NCBI GenBank assembly: GCA_963795385.1
Contig: CAWCHK010000003.1
Span: forward strand, 682,001 to 746,000
Source: CAVURS01 sp963795385
GTDB taxonomy: Bacteria; Actinomycetota; Actinomycetes; Actinomycetales; CAVURS01
Length of the DNA: 64,000 nucleotides
Direction: 5' to 3'
Both the position numbers and the translations under genes were made by a program. Numbering within the stretch: position 1 is the stretch's first letter; the number at the start of each line of letters is the position of its first letter. The notes below the pieces were generated by a model. It searched no databases. It was not told where the DNA came from and worked only from the letters and a program-made list of their open reading frames with translations. Positions 54,669 through 62,559 of this stretch are shown here, piece by piece.

Positions 54669-56207
54669 ATGTTCGATACTTCCTCGAGTGGCGAGGCCCA
54701 GCCTGACGACGCGCGTGCGGACCGGGCCGAGTGCTCGGGCGCCGTGCTGGCCACCGTCGTGGCTGGTGCGCTGGGGCGCCTGCCCGGCCTGCCGGACACG
54801 CTCGCCGGCGACGCCGAGGCGGTCGACCTGGCGAGCGCGACCATGCGGGTCGAGGGCTGGGCCCTGGCCGCCCGGGCCAAGGCGATCGCGCAGGTCTACT
54901 CGCGCGCCCTCGCCGAGCACCAGCGGTGCGGCACGGCCAGGGCTTCCCACGGCTACGACAACCAGGCCTTCACCCGCTCCGAGATCGCCGTGGAGCTCAG
55001 CCTCGAGATGGGGATCTCCCTCCCGGCGGCGGACGCCGAGGTGCGCTTCGCGCTGCTGGTCGCGAAGGTCCACAGTCTCGGCGAAGCTCTGGCCACCGGC
55101 CGCGTCCACGCGACCCAGGCTCGCGCCATGGCCACCGAGCTGGCCGCGCTCAAGCACTCGTCGGTGCGCGAGCAGGTGGCCGCGTCGCTGGTCGGCGATC
55201 CCGATGATCCCGAGGTGTGGCCACGGCTGGTGTCCGAGCTCCGCCGGCCCGGCGCCCGGGTCTGGACCTTGACGGCCGGCCGGCTCAAGGCGATCATCCG
55301 CCGGGAGGCCGCGCGACTCGATCCGGACTCGGTGCGGGAGCGCGCCGCCGAGGCCGCCGGCCGTCGCCACGTCCGCTACTACGGCGGGCCGGACAACACC
55401 TCGGAGCTGGTGCTGCACGGGCCGTCGCCGCAGCTGGCCGCAGCCATCGCGCGCCTGACGTCGACCGCGACGGCCGCCCGCGCGGTCGGCGAGCCGGGGA
55501 CGCTGGACCAGCTCCGCTTCGACCTGGCCACCGCCTGCCTCACCGACGGACTGTTCGGCCTCTCCGTCACCGATCGGCCCCGCCCGCGCGGAGCCATCCT
55601 GGTCAACGTCACCGTGCCCGACACGACCATGGCCGGCGGCGATCAGGTCGGCGTGCTGCACGGTCCCGACGGCGACACGCCCCTCCCGCCCGAGCTGGCT
55701 CGCGAGCTGGCCTACGACCCCGCGGCGTCGATCTGGCGGCAGATCCGCTGCGACCCGGTGAGCGGCCAGGCCGTCGACGTCTCCCAGCGCTACCGCCCGA
55801 GCCAACACCTCACCGACCTGGTCATCTGTCGCGACGGGTACCGGTCGCGCTTCCCAGGCTCCACGGCGCGCCGGGTCGAGCTCGACCACGTCCGCGAGTT
55901 CGACCACGCCGACCCGGCTCGCGGTGGACCGACGAACTCGAGCAATGTGGCCAGCGAAGGTCTGCGGGAGCATCGGGTCAAGACCGATCGTGGCTTCTTC
56001 ATCGAGGGCGACGCGGACGGCTGCCTCACGTACCGGACGCGCACCGGCCGCACGTACGACTCCTGGCCACACCAGCACATGCGACCGTTGACCATCCCCG
56101 CCCAACCGTTGCGGGACAACGACACCAGTCGGCTCGCACCGTCCCGACAGGCACCGTCACCACATCCACGGACCACGCCCCAGGATTGGGGCGAGCCACC
56201 GTTCTGA
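54669..56207 (+). CDS. 13E12-type HNH protein with altered cysteines
   Basis: A 512-residue protein of the 13E12/DUF222 kind: an alpha-helical N-terminal region (residues about 20-330) and a C-terminal HNH region with V-E-L-D-H-V-R-E-F-D-H (H407), N in T-N-S-S-N-V-A-S and H in L-R-E-H-R-V-K-T-D. In most relatives this region has C-x-x-P-G-C and C-R-x-H-H zinc cysteines. Here only the first (I-C-R-D-G-Y) is present, the second position is P-G-S and the third is L-R-E-H. It may be a domesticated or weakened nuclease. The tail is proline/serine-rich. Confidence 0.86.
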   Translation: MFDTSSSGEAQPDDARADRAECSGAVLATVVAGALGRLPGLPDTLAGDAEAVDLASATMRVEGWALAARAKAIAQVYSRALAEHQRCGTARASHGYDNQAFTRSEIAVELSLEMGISLPAADAEVRFALLVAKVHSLGEALATGRVHATQARAMATELAALKHSSVREQVAASLVGDPDDPEVWPRLVSELRRPGARVWTLTAGRLKAIIRREAARLDPDSVRERAAEAAGRRHVRYYGGPDNTSELVLHGPSPQLAAAIARLTSTATAARAVGEPGTLDQLRFDLATACLTDGLFGLSVTDRPRPRGAILVNVTVPDTTMAGGDQVGVLHGPDGDTPLPPELARELAYDPAASIWRQIRCDPVSGQAVDVSQRYRPSQHLTDLVICRDGYRSRFPGSTARRVELDHVREFDHADPARGGPTNSSNVASEGLREHRVKTDRGFFIEGDADGCLTYRTRTGRTYDSWPHQHMRPLTIPAQPLRDNDTSRLAPSRQAPSPHPRTTPQDWGEPPF

Positions 56208-56216
56208 GGGCTGCGG

Positions 56217-57386
56217 TCAGACCAGCCAGCTGGTAGCCGTGACCGGCTCGGTCAGCGCGGCCCGGCCGAGGTCGAACGGCGTCAGATCGGTCGCGGTGCG
56301 GCCCTCGACGGCGAGATCGGCGAGCAATCGGCCGAAGGTCGGTGCGAACTTCATGCCATGGGCGGCGCCGAGCCCGACGATCACGCCCTCGTGACCGGGC
56401 AGGGGGCCCAGGGCGAAGTCACGGTCCGGCGTGAGCGTGTAAAGGCACGTCTTCGAGCCGGCCACCTGCGAGCCGGCCCCGGGGAGCAGCCGGCCGATGA
56501 AGTCGACCAGCCGCCGCTCGGCGACCGGCTCGACGTCGCCGGTCCGCGTCCGGGGATCGACCGGGTGGCCGCCGCAGTCCTCCGCGGACTTGATGGTGGT
56601 CGCGCCGTACGTCGGGAAGCCGTAGTAGCTCGGGTCGTCCATCCAGATCCAGACCGGGAAGCGTTCCGGCGCAAAGGCATCCGGGTCCGGCGGCTGGAGG
56701 TAGGTGACCTGCTCCTGCAGGACCGTGAGCGGCAGCTCGGCGCCGAGATGACCGAGGACGTCGTTGGTCCACGCGTCGGCGGTGACGACGACCCGCCGGC
56801 ATCGGTACGTCGCAGCCGCCGTCTCGACCTCGAACGACCCGTCGAGATCGCGCAGGCCGATGACGGGCGAGTCGCCCAGCAGCCGGGCGCCGGCAGCGAC
56901 GCCGAGTCGTTGCAGGCTGGCCTTGCAGCGGGCGGCGGGGACGATGCCGGTCCGGGGCTGGTAGAGGACCGAGGTCCCGTCCGGCAGCGCGAACTGCGGC
57001 CAGCGGTCCGCCGCCTGGGCGACGCTGAGGACGTCGTACCGCACGTCGCAGGCGTCCATGCTGGAGGTGTAGTCGCTCATCGGGATGGCGGCGCCGGGCG
57101 GGAAGAGATCGACTCCCCCGGTGATCGTGACGAACCCCTCCCCGGATGCGGACTCCAGGTCAGCCCAGTCGTCGTACGCCGCGAACGTCAGGTCGACGTA
57201 CGCCGGCGTGTGATAGCTGTGCCGGATGATCCGCGAGGTGTCGTGCGTGGCGCCGCGGGTGTGGTCCAACCCGAACTGCTCCAGGCCCACGACCGAGGCC
57301 CCGCGCCGGGCCAGGTGCCACGCGGCGGCGCTGCCGAGGGCGCCGAGCCCGACGACGACGTACTCGGTCTCGACGACCGCGCTCAC
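56217..57386 (-). CDS. monomeric sarcosine oxidase-like flavoenzyme
   Basis: A 389-residue FAD amine oxidase of the MSOX/MTOX family, which oxidatively removes N-methyl groups. The N-terminal Rossmann G-L-G-A-L-G-S-A is present. C314 in S-K-T-C-L-Y-T-L-T-P-D lies exactly where MSOX attaches FAD covalently. H-T-R-G-A-T-H-D-T-S-R and H-G-M-K-F-A-P are also family-typical. GTG 57386 overlaps the Rieske gene stop as GTGA. Coupling to that oxygenase and to an importer suggests a pathway for a methylated amine. Substrate is uncertain (sarcosine, N-methylproline or other). Confidence 0.9.
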   Translation of the reverse strand: MSAVVETEYVVVGLGALGSAAAWHLARRGASVVGLEQFGLDHTRGATHDTSRIIRHSYHTPAYVDLTFAAYDDWADLESASGEGFVTITGGVDLFPPGAAIPMSDYTSSMDACDVRYDVLSVAQAADRWPQFALPDGTSVLYQPRTGIVPAARCKASLQRLGVAAGARLLGDSPVIGLRDLDGSFEVETAAATYRCRRVVVTADAWTNDVLGHLGAELPLTVLQEQVTYLQPPDPDAFAPERFPVWIWMDDPSYYGFPTYGATTIKSAEDCGGHPVDPRTRTGDVEPVAERRLVDFIGRLLPGAGSQVAGSKTCLYTLTPDRDFALGPLPGHEGVIVGLGAAHGMKFAPTFGRLLADLAVEGRTATDLTPFDLGRAALTEPVTATSWLV

Positions 57387-58492
57387 GACCGCTCCAGCCG
57401 TGGGAGCAGCCAGCGCCGGATGTCCAGGCTCGCGTCCTCCATCGGCGCGAACCAGCCCTGGACGTAGCCGCGCGAGGCCATCCCCCGCTGCACCGACTCG
57501 CAGATCGCCCAGTCCTGCCGGTTCACCATGTCCCAGAAGTCCACGGCATCGGAGAGGTCGAATCCCTCGCGCTCGCGCTCCTGCGGATCGACCAGGATGT
57601 CGCAGACGATCGTGGTGTGGCCGGCCGCGGTGGGGACCAGGGTGAACGCCGCGACGTGGTCGGCCGAGAGGCTGATCATCAGGTTCGGGTAGACCAGCTC
57701 GCCCTTGTGCCGCACCTGCTCGTCCGGGTCGAGCCCGGCGAACGGCCGGCGGTCGGTGGTGCCGCTCGCGGTGAAGGTCCACGCACCATCGCGCAGCGGA
57801 ACACCACCGTCCCAGTCCAGGTCCGCGCCTCCACGGGCGAAGGCCGGAACGAGGCGGACCAGCTCGGGATGCACTCCCGCGCAGTGGTAGCACTCGTTGT
57901 AGTTCTCGGCGACGACCTTCCAGTTCGCCCGGACCTGGTAGACGATTCGCTCGCCGACGACCAGCCGGTCCAGGGGGTAGCGGACCAGTCGCTCCGGGAC
58001 CGCACCGAGGCTGGTCGACAGGTCCGGCTCTCCCTCCGGTGCCAGGTGCACGAACACGAAGCCGCCCCAGGCGCCGACGCCGACCCGCGAGAGCCCGAAT
58101 CCGGCCGGCTGGAAGTCGTCGACCTCCTCGGTGTGCGGGGCCCGCAGCAGCCGCCCGTCCAGGGCGTACGTCCACGAGTGATAGGGGCAGCGCAGCGACT
58201 TGGCGGCACAGGGTGCGGGCAGCTCAGCGTCAGGGTCGACCGGCACCACCTGCGACCCGCGGTGGCGGCAGACGTTGAAGAAGCCGTGCAGGCGGCCCTC
58301 GCCGTCCGTCGTGAGGAGCACGCTCTCGCCGGCGGCGTCCACGACCGCGAGGCGGTTGGGCTGGTCCAGGCCGAGCTCGATCGCCCGACCGACGCAGAAC
58401 CACTCGCGCTGCAGCACGACGTCGCGTTCGCGCCGCCAGTGCTCCTCGTCGATGTAGTGCGGGGCCGGCAGGGCAGCCTGAAGCGCGCTCAT
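57383..58492 (-). CDS. Rieske oxygenase alpha subunit (betaine demethylase-like)
   Basis: A 369-residue ring-hydroxylating-type oxygenase. The Rieske ligands are C75, H77, C102 and H105 (C-R-H-R-G and C-P-Y-H-S-W). The mononuclear iron histidines are H203 and H208 in N-Y-N-E-C-Y-H-C-A-G-V-H. Its length and N-Y-N-E-C-Y-H motif match the group that includes glycine betaine, stachydrine and carnitine oxygenases, which remove methyl groups or cleave quaternary ammonium compounds. A reductase partner is not visible here. GGAGG precedes ATG 58492, and a perfect palindrome lies just upstream. Confidence 0.9.
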   Translation of the reverse strand: MSALQAALPAPHYIDEEHWRRERDVVLQREWFCVGRAIELGLDQPNRLAVVDAAGESVLLTTDGEGRLHGFFNVCRHRGSQVVPVDPDAELPAPCAAKSLRCPYHSWTYALDGRLLRAPHTEEVDDFQPAGFGLSRVGVGAWGGFVFVHLAPEGEPDLSTSLGAVPERLVRYPLDRLVVGERIVYQVRANWKVVAENYNECYHCAGVHPELVRLVPAFARGGADLDWDGGVPLRDGAWTFTASGTTDRRPFAGLDPDEQVRHKGELVYPNLMISLSADHVAAFTLVPTAAGHTTIVCDILVDPQEREREGFDLSDAVDFWDMVNRQDWAICESVQRGMASRGYVQGWFAPMEDASLDIRRWLLPRLERS

Positions 58493-58517
58493 CGATCCTC
58501 CAGACGCAGGGGTCCCT

Positions 58518-58535
58518 ACTGACTCACGAGTCAGT
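58518..58535 (-). promoter_or_regulatory. 8-2-8 operator palindrome before the Rieske gene
   Basis: ACTGACTC-AC-GAGTCAGT is a perfect inverted repeat of 18 bases, 26 bases upstream of the Rieske ATG and overlapping the dppF-like stop codon (58531-58533). TetR-family operators commonly have this form. The BetI-like regulator at 53876 is a candidate binder. Confidence 0.68.
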
Positions 58536-59580
58536 TAGCAGCACCAGTATGCCGCGTCTGCTGCGCCTCGGGAAGGAAGCAGGCCGCCTGGTGCACCCGG
58601 GCCGCCGACAGCAGGTCCAGCGTCGTCGACGTGCAGGCGTGGTCGACGCCTGCCGCGGCGGCCTCCCCGGACGCGAGCGCCGGGCACCGCGGGTTGAACC
58701 GGCAGCCTGCGGGGATCCGCGTCGGGTCCGGCGTCTCGCCCTTGAGCACCACGGGCTCCAGCCGCTGAACCTCGGGTACGACGGACAGCAGGGCCCGGGT
58801 GTAGGGATGCCGCGGGTCGTCCAGCACCTCCTCGGTGGGACCGATCTCCGCGACCCGGCCGAGGTACATGACCGCCAGCCGGTCGGCGATGTTCCAGGCC
58901 AGCCCCAGGTCGTGCGTGACCACGAGGATGGTCAGGCCGAGCTCCTCGCGCAGCCGCAGGAGCAGGGCGAGGATCTCGCCCCGCACGGACGCGTCCAGCG
59001 ACGACACCGGCTCGTCGGCCACGATCACCGCCGGCTTCAGGACGAGTGCGCCGGCGATGACCACCCGCTGGCGCTGGCCGCCGGACAGCTCGTGCGGATA
59101 GCGCAGGAAGTACCGCTCCGGTGGCCTCAGCCCGGCCCGCGACAGGGCCTCGGCGACCAGCTCCTGCTCGTTCCCGGGCACCTTGTGGACCCGCAGGCCC
59201 TCCGCCACGGCCTCATAGACGGTGTGCCGCGGGTTCAGCGAGCCGGTGGGGTCCTGCAGGACCAGCTGGACCTCGCGGCGGTAGGCCTTGAGCGAGCGGG
59301 CGGCGTAGCCCAGCGGCTGGCCGCGGAAGCGCACCTCCCCGCCGGACGGCCGCTCCAGGCCGAGGATCGTGCGAGCCAGCGTCGTCTTGCCGCAACCGGA
59401 CTCACCGGCGAGCGCCACGATCTCGCCCGGCGCGATCGCCAGGTTGACCCCGTCCACCGCGCGGGCCTGGCCTCCACCGCGGGTGCGGAAGGTGACCTGC
59501 AGGTCACTGACCTCGATGATCGGCGCCGCCGCCGGAGGCTGCGCGGACGGCGTCGCCACCGGCTCGGTCGTCGCCGTCAT
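58531..59580 (-). CDS. oligopeptide-type ABC importer ATPase (DppF-like)
   Basis: A 349-residue ATPase. Walker A is G-E-S-G-C-G-K-T-T, the signature is L-S-G-G-Q-R-Q-R, Walker B is V-I-V-A-D-E-P-V-S-S-L-D and the switch His is in V-T-H-D-L. The C-terminal extension with cysteines (C-R-F-N-P-R-C-P and C at A-C-F-L) is the oligopeptide-family iron-sulfur/zinc tail. GAGGAG precedes ATG 59580. It is the last gene of the importer operon; its stop lies inside the operator of the Rieske gene. Confidence 0.92.
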   Translation of the reverse strand: MTATTEPVATPSAQPPAAAPIIEVSDLQVTFRTRGGGQARAVDGVNLAIAPGEIVALAGESGCGKTTLARTILGLERPSGGEVRFRGQPLGYAARSLKAYRREVQLVLQDPTGSLNPRHTVYEAVAEGLRVHKVPGNEQELVAEALSRAGLRPPERYFLRYPHELSGGQRQRVVIAGALVLKPAVIVADEPVSSLDASVRGEILALLLRLREELGLTILVVTHDLGLAWNIADRLAVMYLGRVAEIGPTEEVLDDPRHPYTRALLSVVPEVQRLEPVVLKGETPDPTRIPAGCRFNPRCPALASGEAAAAGVDHACTSTTLDLLSAARVHQAACFLPEAQQTRHTGAAN

Positions 59581-59593
59581 GCTGCACTCCTCA

Positions 59594-60595
59594 TCAGGGT
59601 GCACTCCGATCCGGGGCCGCGCCCACCGTGACGGCCTCCTTGGCCCGCAGGCAGGCGGCATTTCGGCCGGGCGCAACGGTTTCCAGCCGTACGTCGATCC
59701 GCTTGCAGTCGTCGATGGCGATCGGGCAGCGCGGGTGGAACGGGCAGCCCGGCGGCAGGTCCGTGGCGAACGGGGGGTCACCCGGCAGCCCGCGCGGTGC
59801 GAAGCGGGAGGCCTGGTCACCGATCGTCGGGAAGGCCCCGGACAGCGCGCGCGTGTACGGATGGATCGGGTGCTCGAAGACATCGCGCGCCGGGCCCTCC
59901 TCGACGATGCGCCCGGCGTACATGACGGCGACCCGGTTGCACGAGGTGCCCAGGACCGACAGGTCATGGCTGATCATCAGGACGCCGACGCCGAAGCTCG
60001 AGACGAGACCGGTCAGCAGCTCCAGGACCTGGGCCTGCACCATGACGTCCAGCGCGGTCGTCGGCTCGTCCGCCACGACGAGCTGCGGGCGACAGGCCAG
60101 GGCCATCGCGATCATGATCCGCTGCTTCTGGCCGCCGGACAGCTGGTGCGGGTAGGCCTGCGCCAGCCGTGCGGGCAGGCCGACCTGCTCCAGCAGCTCG
60201 TCCACCCGCGCCGACGCCGTCCGCTTCGTCTGCGAACGGTCATGCAGCAGAACCGGTTCGGCGATCTGCCGGCCCACGTTGCGTACCGGGTTGAGCGAGT
60301 GCAGCGCGCCCTGGAAGACGATCGACGCCCCCGCCCAGCGCACCGCGCGGAGCTGCCCCCAGCTCATCCGCAGGATGTCCTTGCCGTCGAGCAGGACCTC
60401 ACCGGTCACCGTTGCCGACGCCGGCGTCAGTCGCAGGACGGTCGAGGCGACCGTCGACTTGCCGCAGCCGGACTCGCCGGCCAGACCCACGGCCGAGCCG
60501 GCGTCCACGGTGAGCGAGACGTTGCGAACGGCGGGCACCGGCCCCTCGTGAGTGTGGTAGGTGACCGATAGGTCACGAATCTCCAACAGGCTCAA
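59594..60595 (-). CDS. oligopeptide-type ABC importer ATPase (DppD-like)
   Basis: A 333-residue ATPase from TTG 60595, with GGAGG ten bases upstream. Walker A is G-E-S-G-C-G-K-S-T, the signature L-S-G-G-Q-K-Q-R, Walker B L-V-V-A-D-E-P-T-T-A-L-D, switch I-S-H-D-L. The C-terminal tail has C-P-F-H-P-R-C-P with further cysteines, usual in this subfamily. Together with DppF-like it powers the two permeases. A second in-frame TTG at 60586 could also start it. Confidence 0.9.
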   Translation of the reverse strand: MSLLEIRDLSVTYHTHEGPVPAVRNVSLTVDAGSAVGLAGESGCGKSTVASTVLRLTPASATVTGEVLLDGKDILRMSWGQLRAVRWAGASIVFQGALHSLNPVRNVGRQIAEPVLLHDRSQTKRTASARVDELLEQVGLPARLAQAYPHQLSGGQKQRIMIAMALACRPQLVVADEPTTALDVMVQAQVLELLTGLVSSFGVGVLMISHDLSVLGTSCNRVAVMYAGRIVEEGPARDVFEHPIHPYTRALSGAFPTIGDQASRFAPRGLPGDPPFATDLPPGCPFHPRCPIAIDDCKRIDVRLETVAPGRNAACLRAKEAVTVGAAPDRSAP

Positions 60596-60600
60596 CGGGA

Positions 60601-61518
60601 TCAGGCCTCCGTGGACTGGTGCGGGTCGACGATGGCCTCGAGCGTCCGGCCCACCAGCGTGAATGCCAGCACGACGATCACGACGCACAGCCCTGGCGGC
60701 AGGAGGTACCACCACGCGCCCAGGGTGATCGCGCCCGACCCGAAGGCGTTGTCCAGCATGGTGCCCCAGCTGACGTGCAGAGGGTCGCCGAGTCCGAGGA
60801 AGGTCAAGGTCGTCTCGGAGAGGATGGCGACCGCCACCGTCAGCGTGGTGTTGGCCAGGACGAGCGGCATGACGTTGGGCAGCACGTGCTTGTTGATCTG
60901 GTGCCAGTTGCCGCCTCCGAGAACCCGGGCCCGTTCGAGGTAGGGCCGCGCCTCGACCGACAACGTCTGCGCCCGCACGAGTCGCGCCGTCCCGGGCCAC
61001 GAGGTCACCCCGATGACGACGATGACGTTGAGCAGCGAGGCGCCCAGGACGGTTGCCAGCACGATGGCGAGCGGCAGGAACGGGATGACCAGGAACCAGT
61101 CGGTCAGCCGCTCCAGGAGGGCGCCGAACCAGTTGGTGTAGTGGCCGGAGGCGATACCCACCAGCGTCCCGATCACCATCGAGATGACCGTCGCGGCCAC
61201 GCCGACGATCAGCGAGATCCGGGTGCCCCACACCAGCAGCGCGAGGACCGATCGGCCGCTCTCGTCGGTGCCGAGGGGGTAGCTGCTGGACGGCTTCTGC
61301 AGGACGGCACCGGACGCCTTGGTGACGTCCAGGATGTCGCTGGAGTAGAGCACCGGCGCCAGCAGCGCGACCACGACGAAGATCACCAAGATGGCCAGGC
61401 CGGCGACCCCGGAGGGGCGGGAGAAGAAGCTGCGCGCGAACCGTCCCGTCGTGGCCCGGCGCCGGGCCCAGGCGATCGACCGCGGCCTGCCGGGCGCGGC
61501 GGAGCTGGCAGCGCTCAT
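60601..61518 (-). CDS. ABC importer permease (DppC-like)
   Basis: A 305-residue inner-membrane permease with an N-terminal cytosolic stretch, one helix (G-L-A-I-L-V-I-F-V-V-V-A-L-L-A-P), the D-E-S-G-R-S-V-L domain and five further helices. The EAA-type loop reads A-R-V-L-G-G-G-N-W-H-Q-I-N-K-H-V-L-P-N. ATG 61518 overlaps the stop of the DppB-like gene as ATGA. Pairs with DppB-like. Confidence 0.92.
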   Translation of the reverse strand: MSAASSAAPGRPRSIAWARRRATTGRFARSFFSRPSGVAGLAILVIFVVVALLAPVLYSSDILDVTKASGAVLQKPSSSYPLGTDESGRSVLALLVWGTRISLIVGVAATVISMVIGTLVGIASGHYTNWFGALLERLTDWFLVIPFLPLAIVLATVLGASLLNVIVVIGVTSWPGTARLVRAQTLSVEARPYLERARVLGGGNWHQINKHVLPNVMPLVLANTTLTVAVAILSETTLTFLGLGDPLHVSWGTMLDNAFGSGAITLGAWWYLLPPGLCVVIVVLAFTLVGRTLEAIVDPHQSTEA

Positions 61519-62555
61519 GTGCGGATCCTCGGGTCGACCGCCGCCACGACGACGTCGGCGATGGCGTTGAAGACGACGACGGTGATGGAGAAGAGCAGGA
61601 AGATGGCCTGCAGCAGGGCGATGTCCGGCCCCCGGATGGCCTCGAAGGACAGCTGCCCGAGCCCGGGCCAGGAGTAGACCGTCTCCACCGTGATCGCACC
61701 CGAGACGATGAAGCCGATGTTGAGGAACACCAGGGTGATCGTCGGCAGCAGCGCGTTCGGCACCGCGTGGCGGCGACGGACCATACGGTCCATCAGGCCC
61801 TTGGCCCGCGCCGTCTTCAGATAGTCCTGCCCGAGCTCCTCGACCAGGGACGCCCGCATCACCAGGCTGTACTCCGCTAGGTAGATCAGGGTCAGTGTCA
61901 CCACCGGCAGGGCGAGGTGCCAGGCCACGTTGACGATGCCGGTCAGCGAGGTGCCGTCGACGCCGGGCGAGATCTCGCCGCCACTGGGGAACAGCGCGGG
62001 GAACGGCCCGACGCCGGTGGAGAAGACGATCAGCAGGATCATCCCGAGCCAGAACTCCGGCATGGCGTAGAGCGTCAGGGTCACGCCGGTCGACGCCCGG
62101 TCGAACCAGCGCCCGCGCCGCCAGCCCCCCTTGATCCCGATCCAGATGCCGATCAGGGTGGACAGGACCGTCGTGATCCCGAGCAGCAGCAGTGTCGGCC
62201 ACACCCGGCTGCCGATGACGTCCCACACCGGCCGGGAGAACTGCGCGGAGCGGAAGTCGGTCGAGAACGGGTTCTTGACGTAGGTCAGGAACTGGTGCCA
62301 CTTGTCGGCGTCCAGCGTCTTCTGCAGCCGGCGCCGGGCCGCGGCGTCGACGTTACGGCCGCGGGTGTACAGGGCCGCCGGGTCACCAGGCAGCAGCCGG
62401 AAGAGGAAGAAGTTGAAGACCAGGACGAAGACCAGGGTGCCGAGGGCGGTCAGGCCGCGGCGGAGGGCGTAGCGGCCCAGGCCGCCGCCGGTCCGTCCCG
62501 AGCTGCCGGGCGCGGTCTCCGCCGCGATCGACGAGGTGTCGATGGGGATGCTCAT
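61515..62555 (-). CDS. ABC importer permease (DppB-like)
   Basis: A 346-residue permease with six helices. The first, V-F-V-L-V-F-N-F-F-L-F-R-L-L-P-G-D-P, is the standard DppB start. The EAA-type loop is A-R-A-K-G-L-M-D-R-M-V-R-R-R-H-A-V-P-N-A. The N-terminal 30 residues are cytosolic. It starts four bases after the binding-protein stop, so the operon order is binding protein, DppB, DppC, DppD, DppF. Confidence 0.92.
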   Translation of the reverse strand: MSIPIDTSSIAAETAPGSSGRTGGGLGRYALRRGLTALGTLVFVLVFNFFLFRLLPGDPAALYTRGRNVDAAARRRLQKTLDADKWHQFLTYVKNPFSTDFRSAQFSRPVWDVIGSRVWPTLLLLGITTVLSTLIGIWIGIKGGWRRGRWFDRASTGVTLTLYAMPEFWLGMILLIVFSTGVGPFPALFPSGGEISPGVDGTSLTGIVNVAWHLALPVVTLTLIYLAEYSLVMRASLVEELGQDYLKTARAKGLMDRMVRRRHAVPNALLPTITLVFLNIGFIVSGAITVETVYSWPGLGQLSFEAIRGPDIALLQAIFLLFSITVVVFNAIADVVVAAVDPRIRT

Positions 62556-62559
62556 CTGC

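Noticed and set aside
54669..56207. The HNH gene as a group II intron maturase or intein
   Set aside because: No reverse-transcriptase or splicing blocks; the helical N-terminus is of the 13E12 type and no host gene is split.
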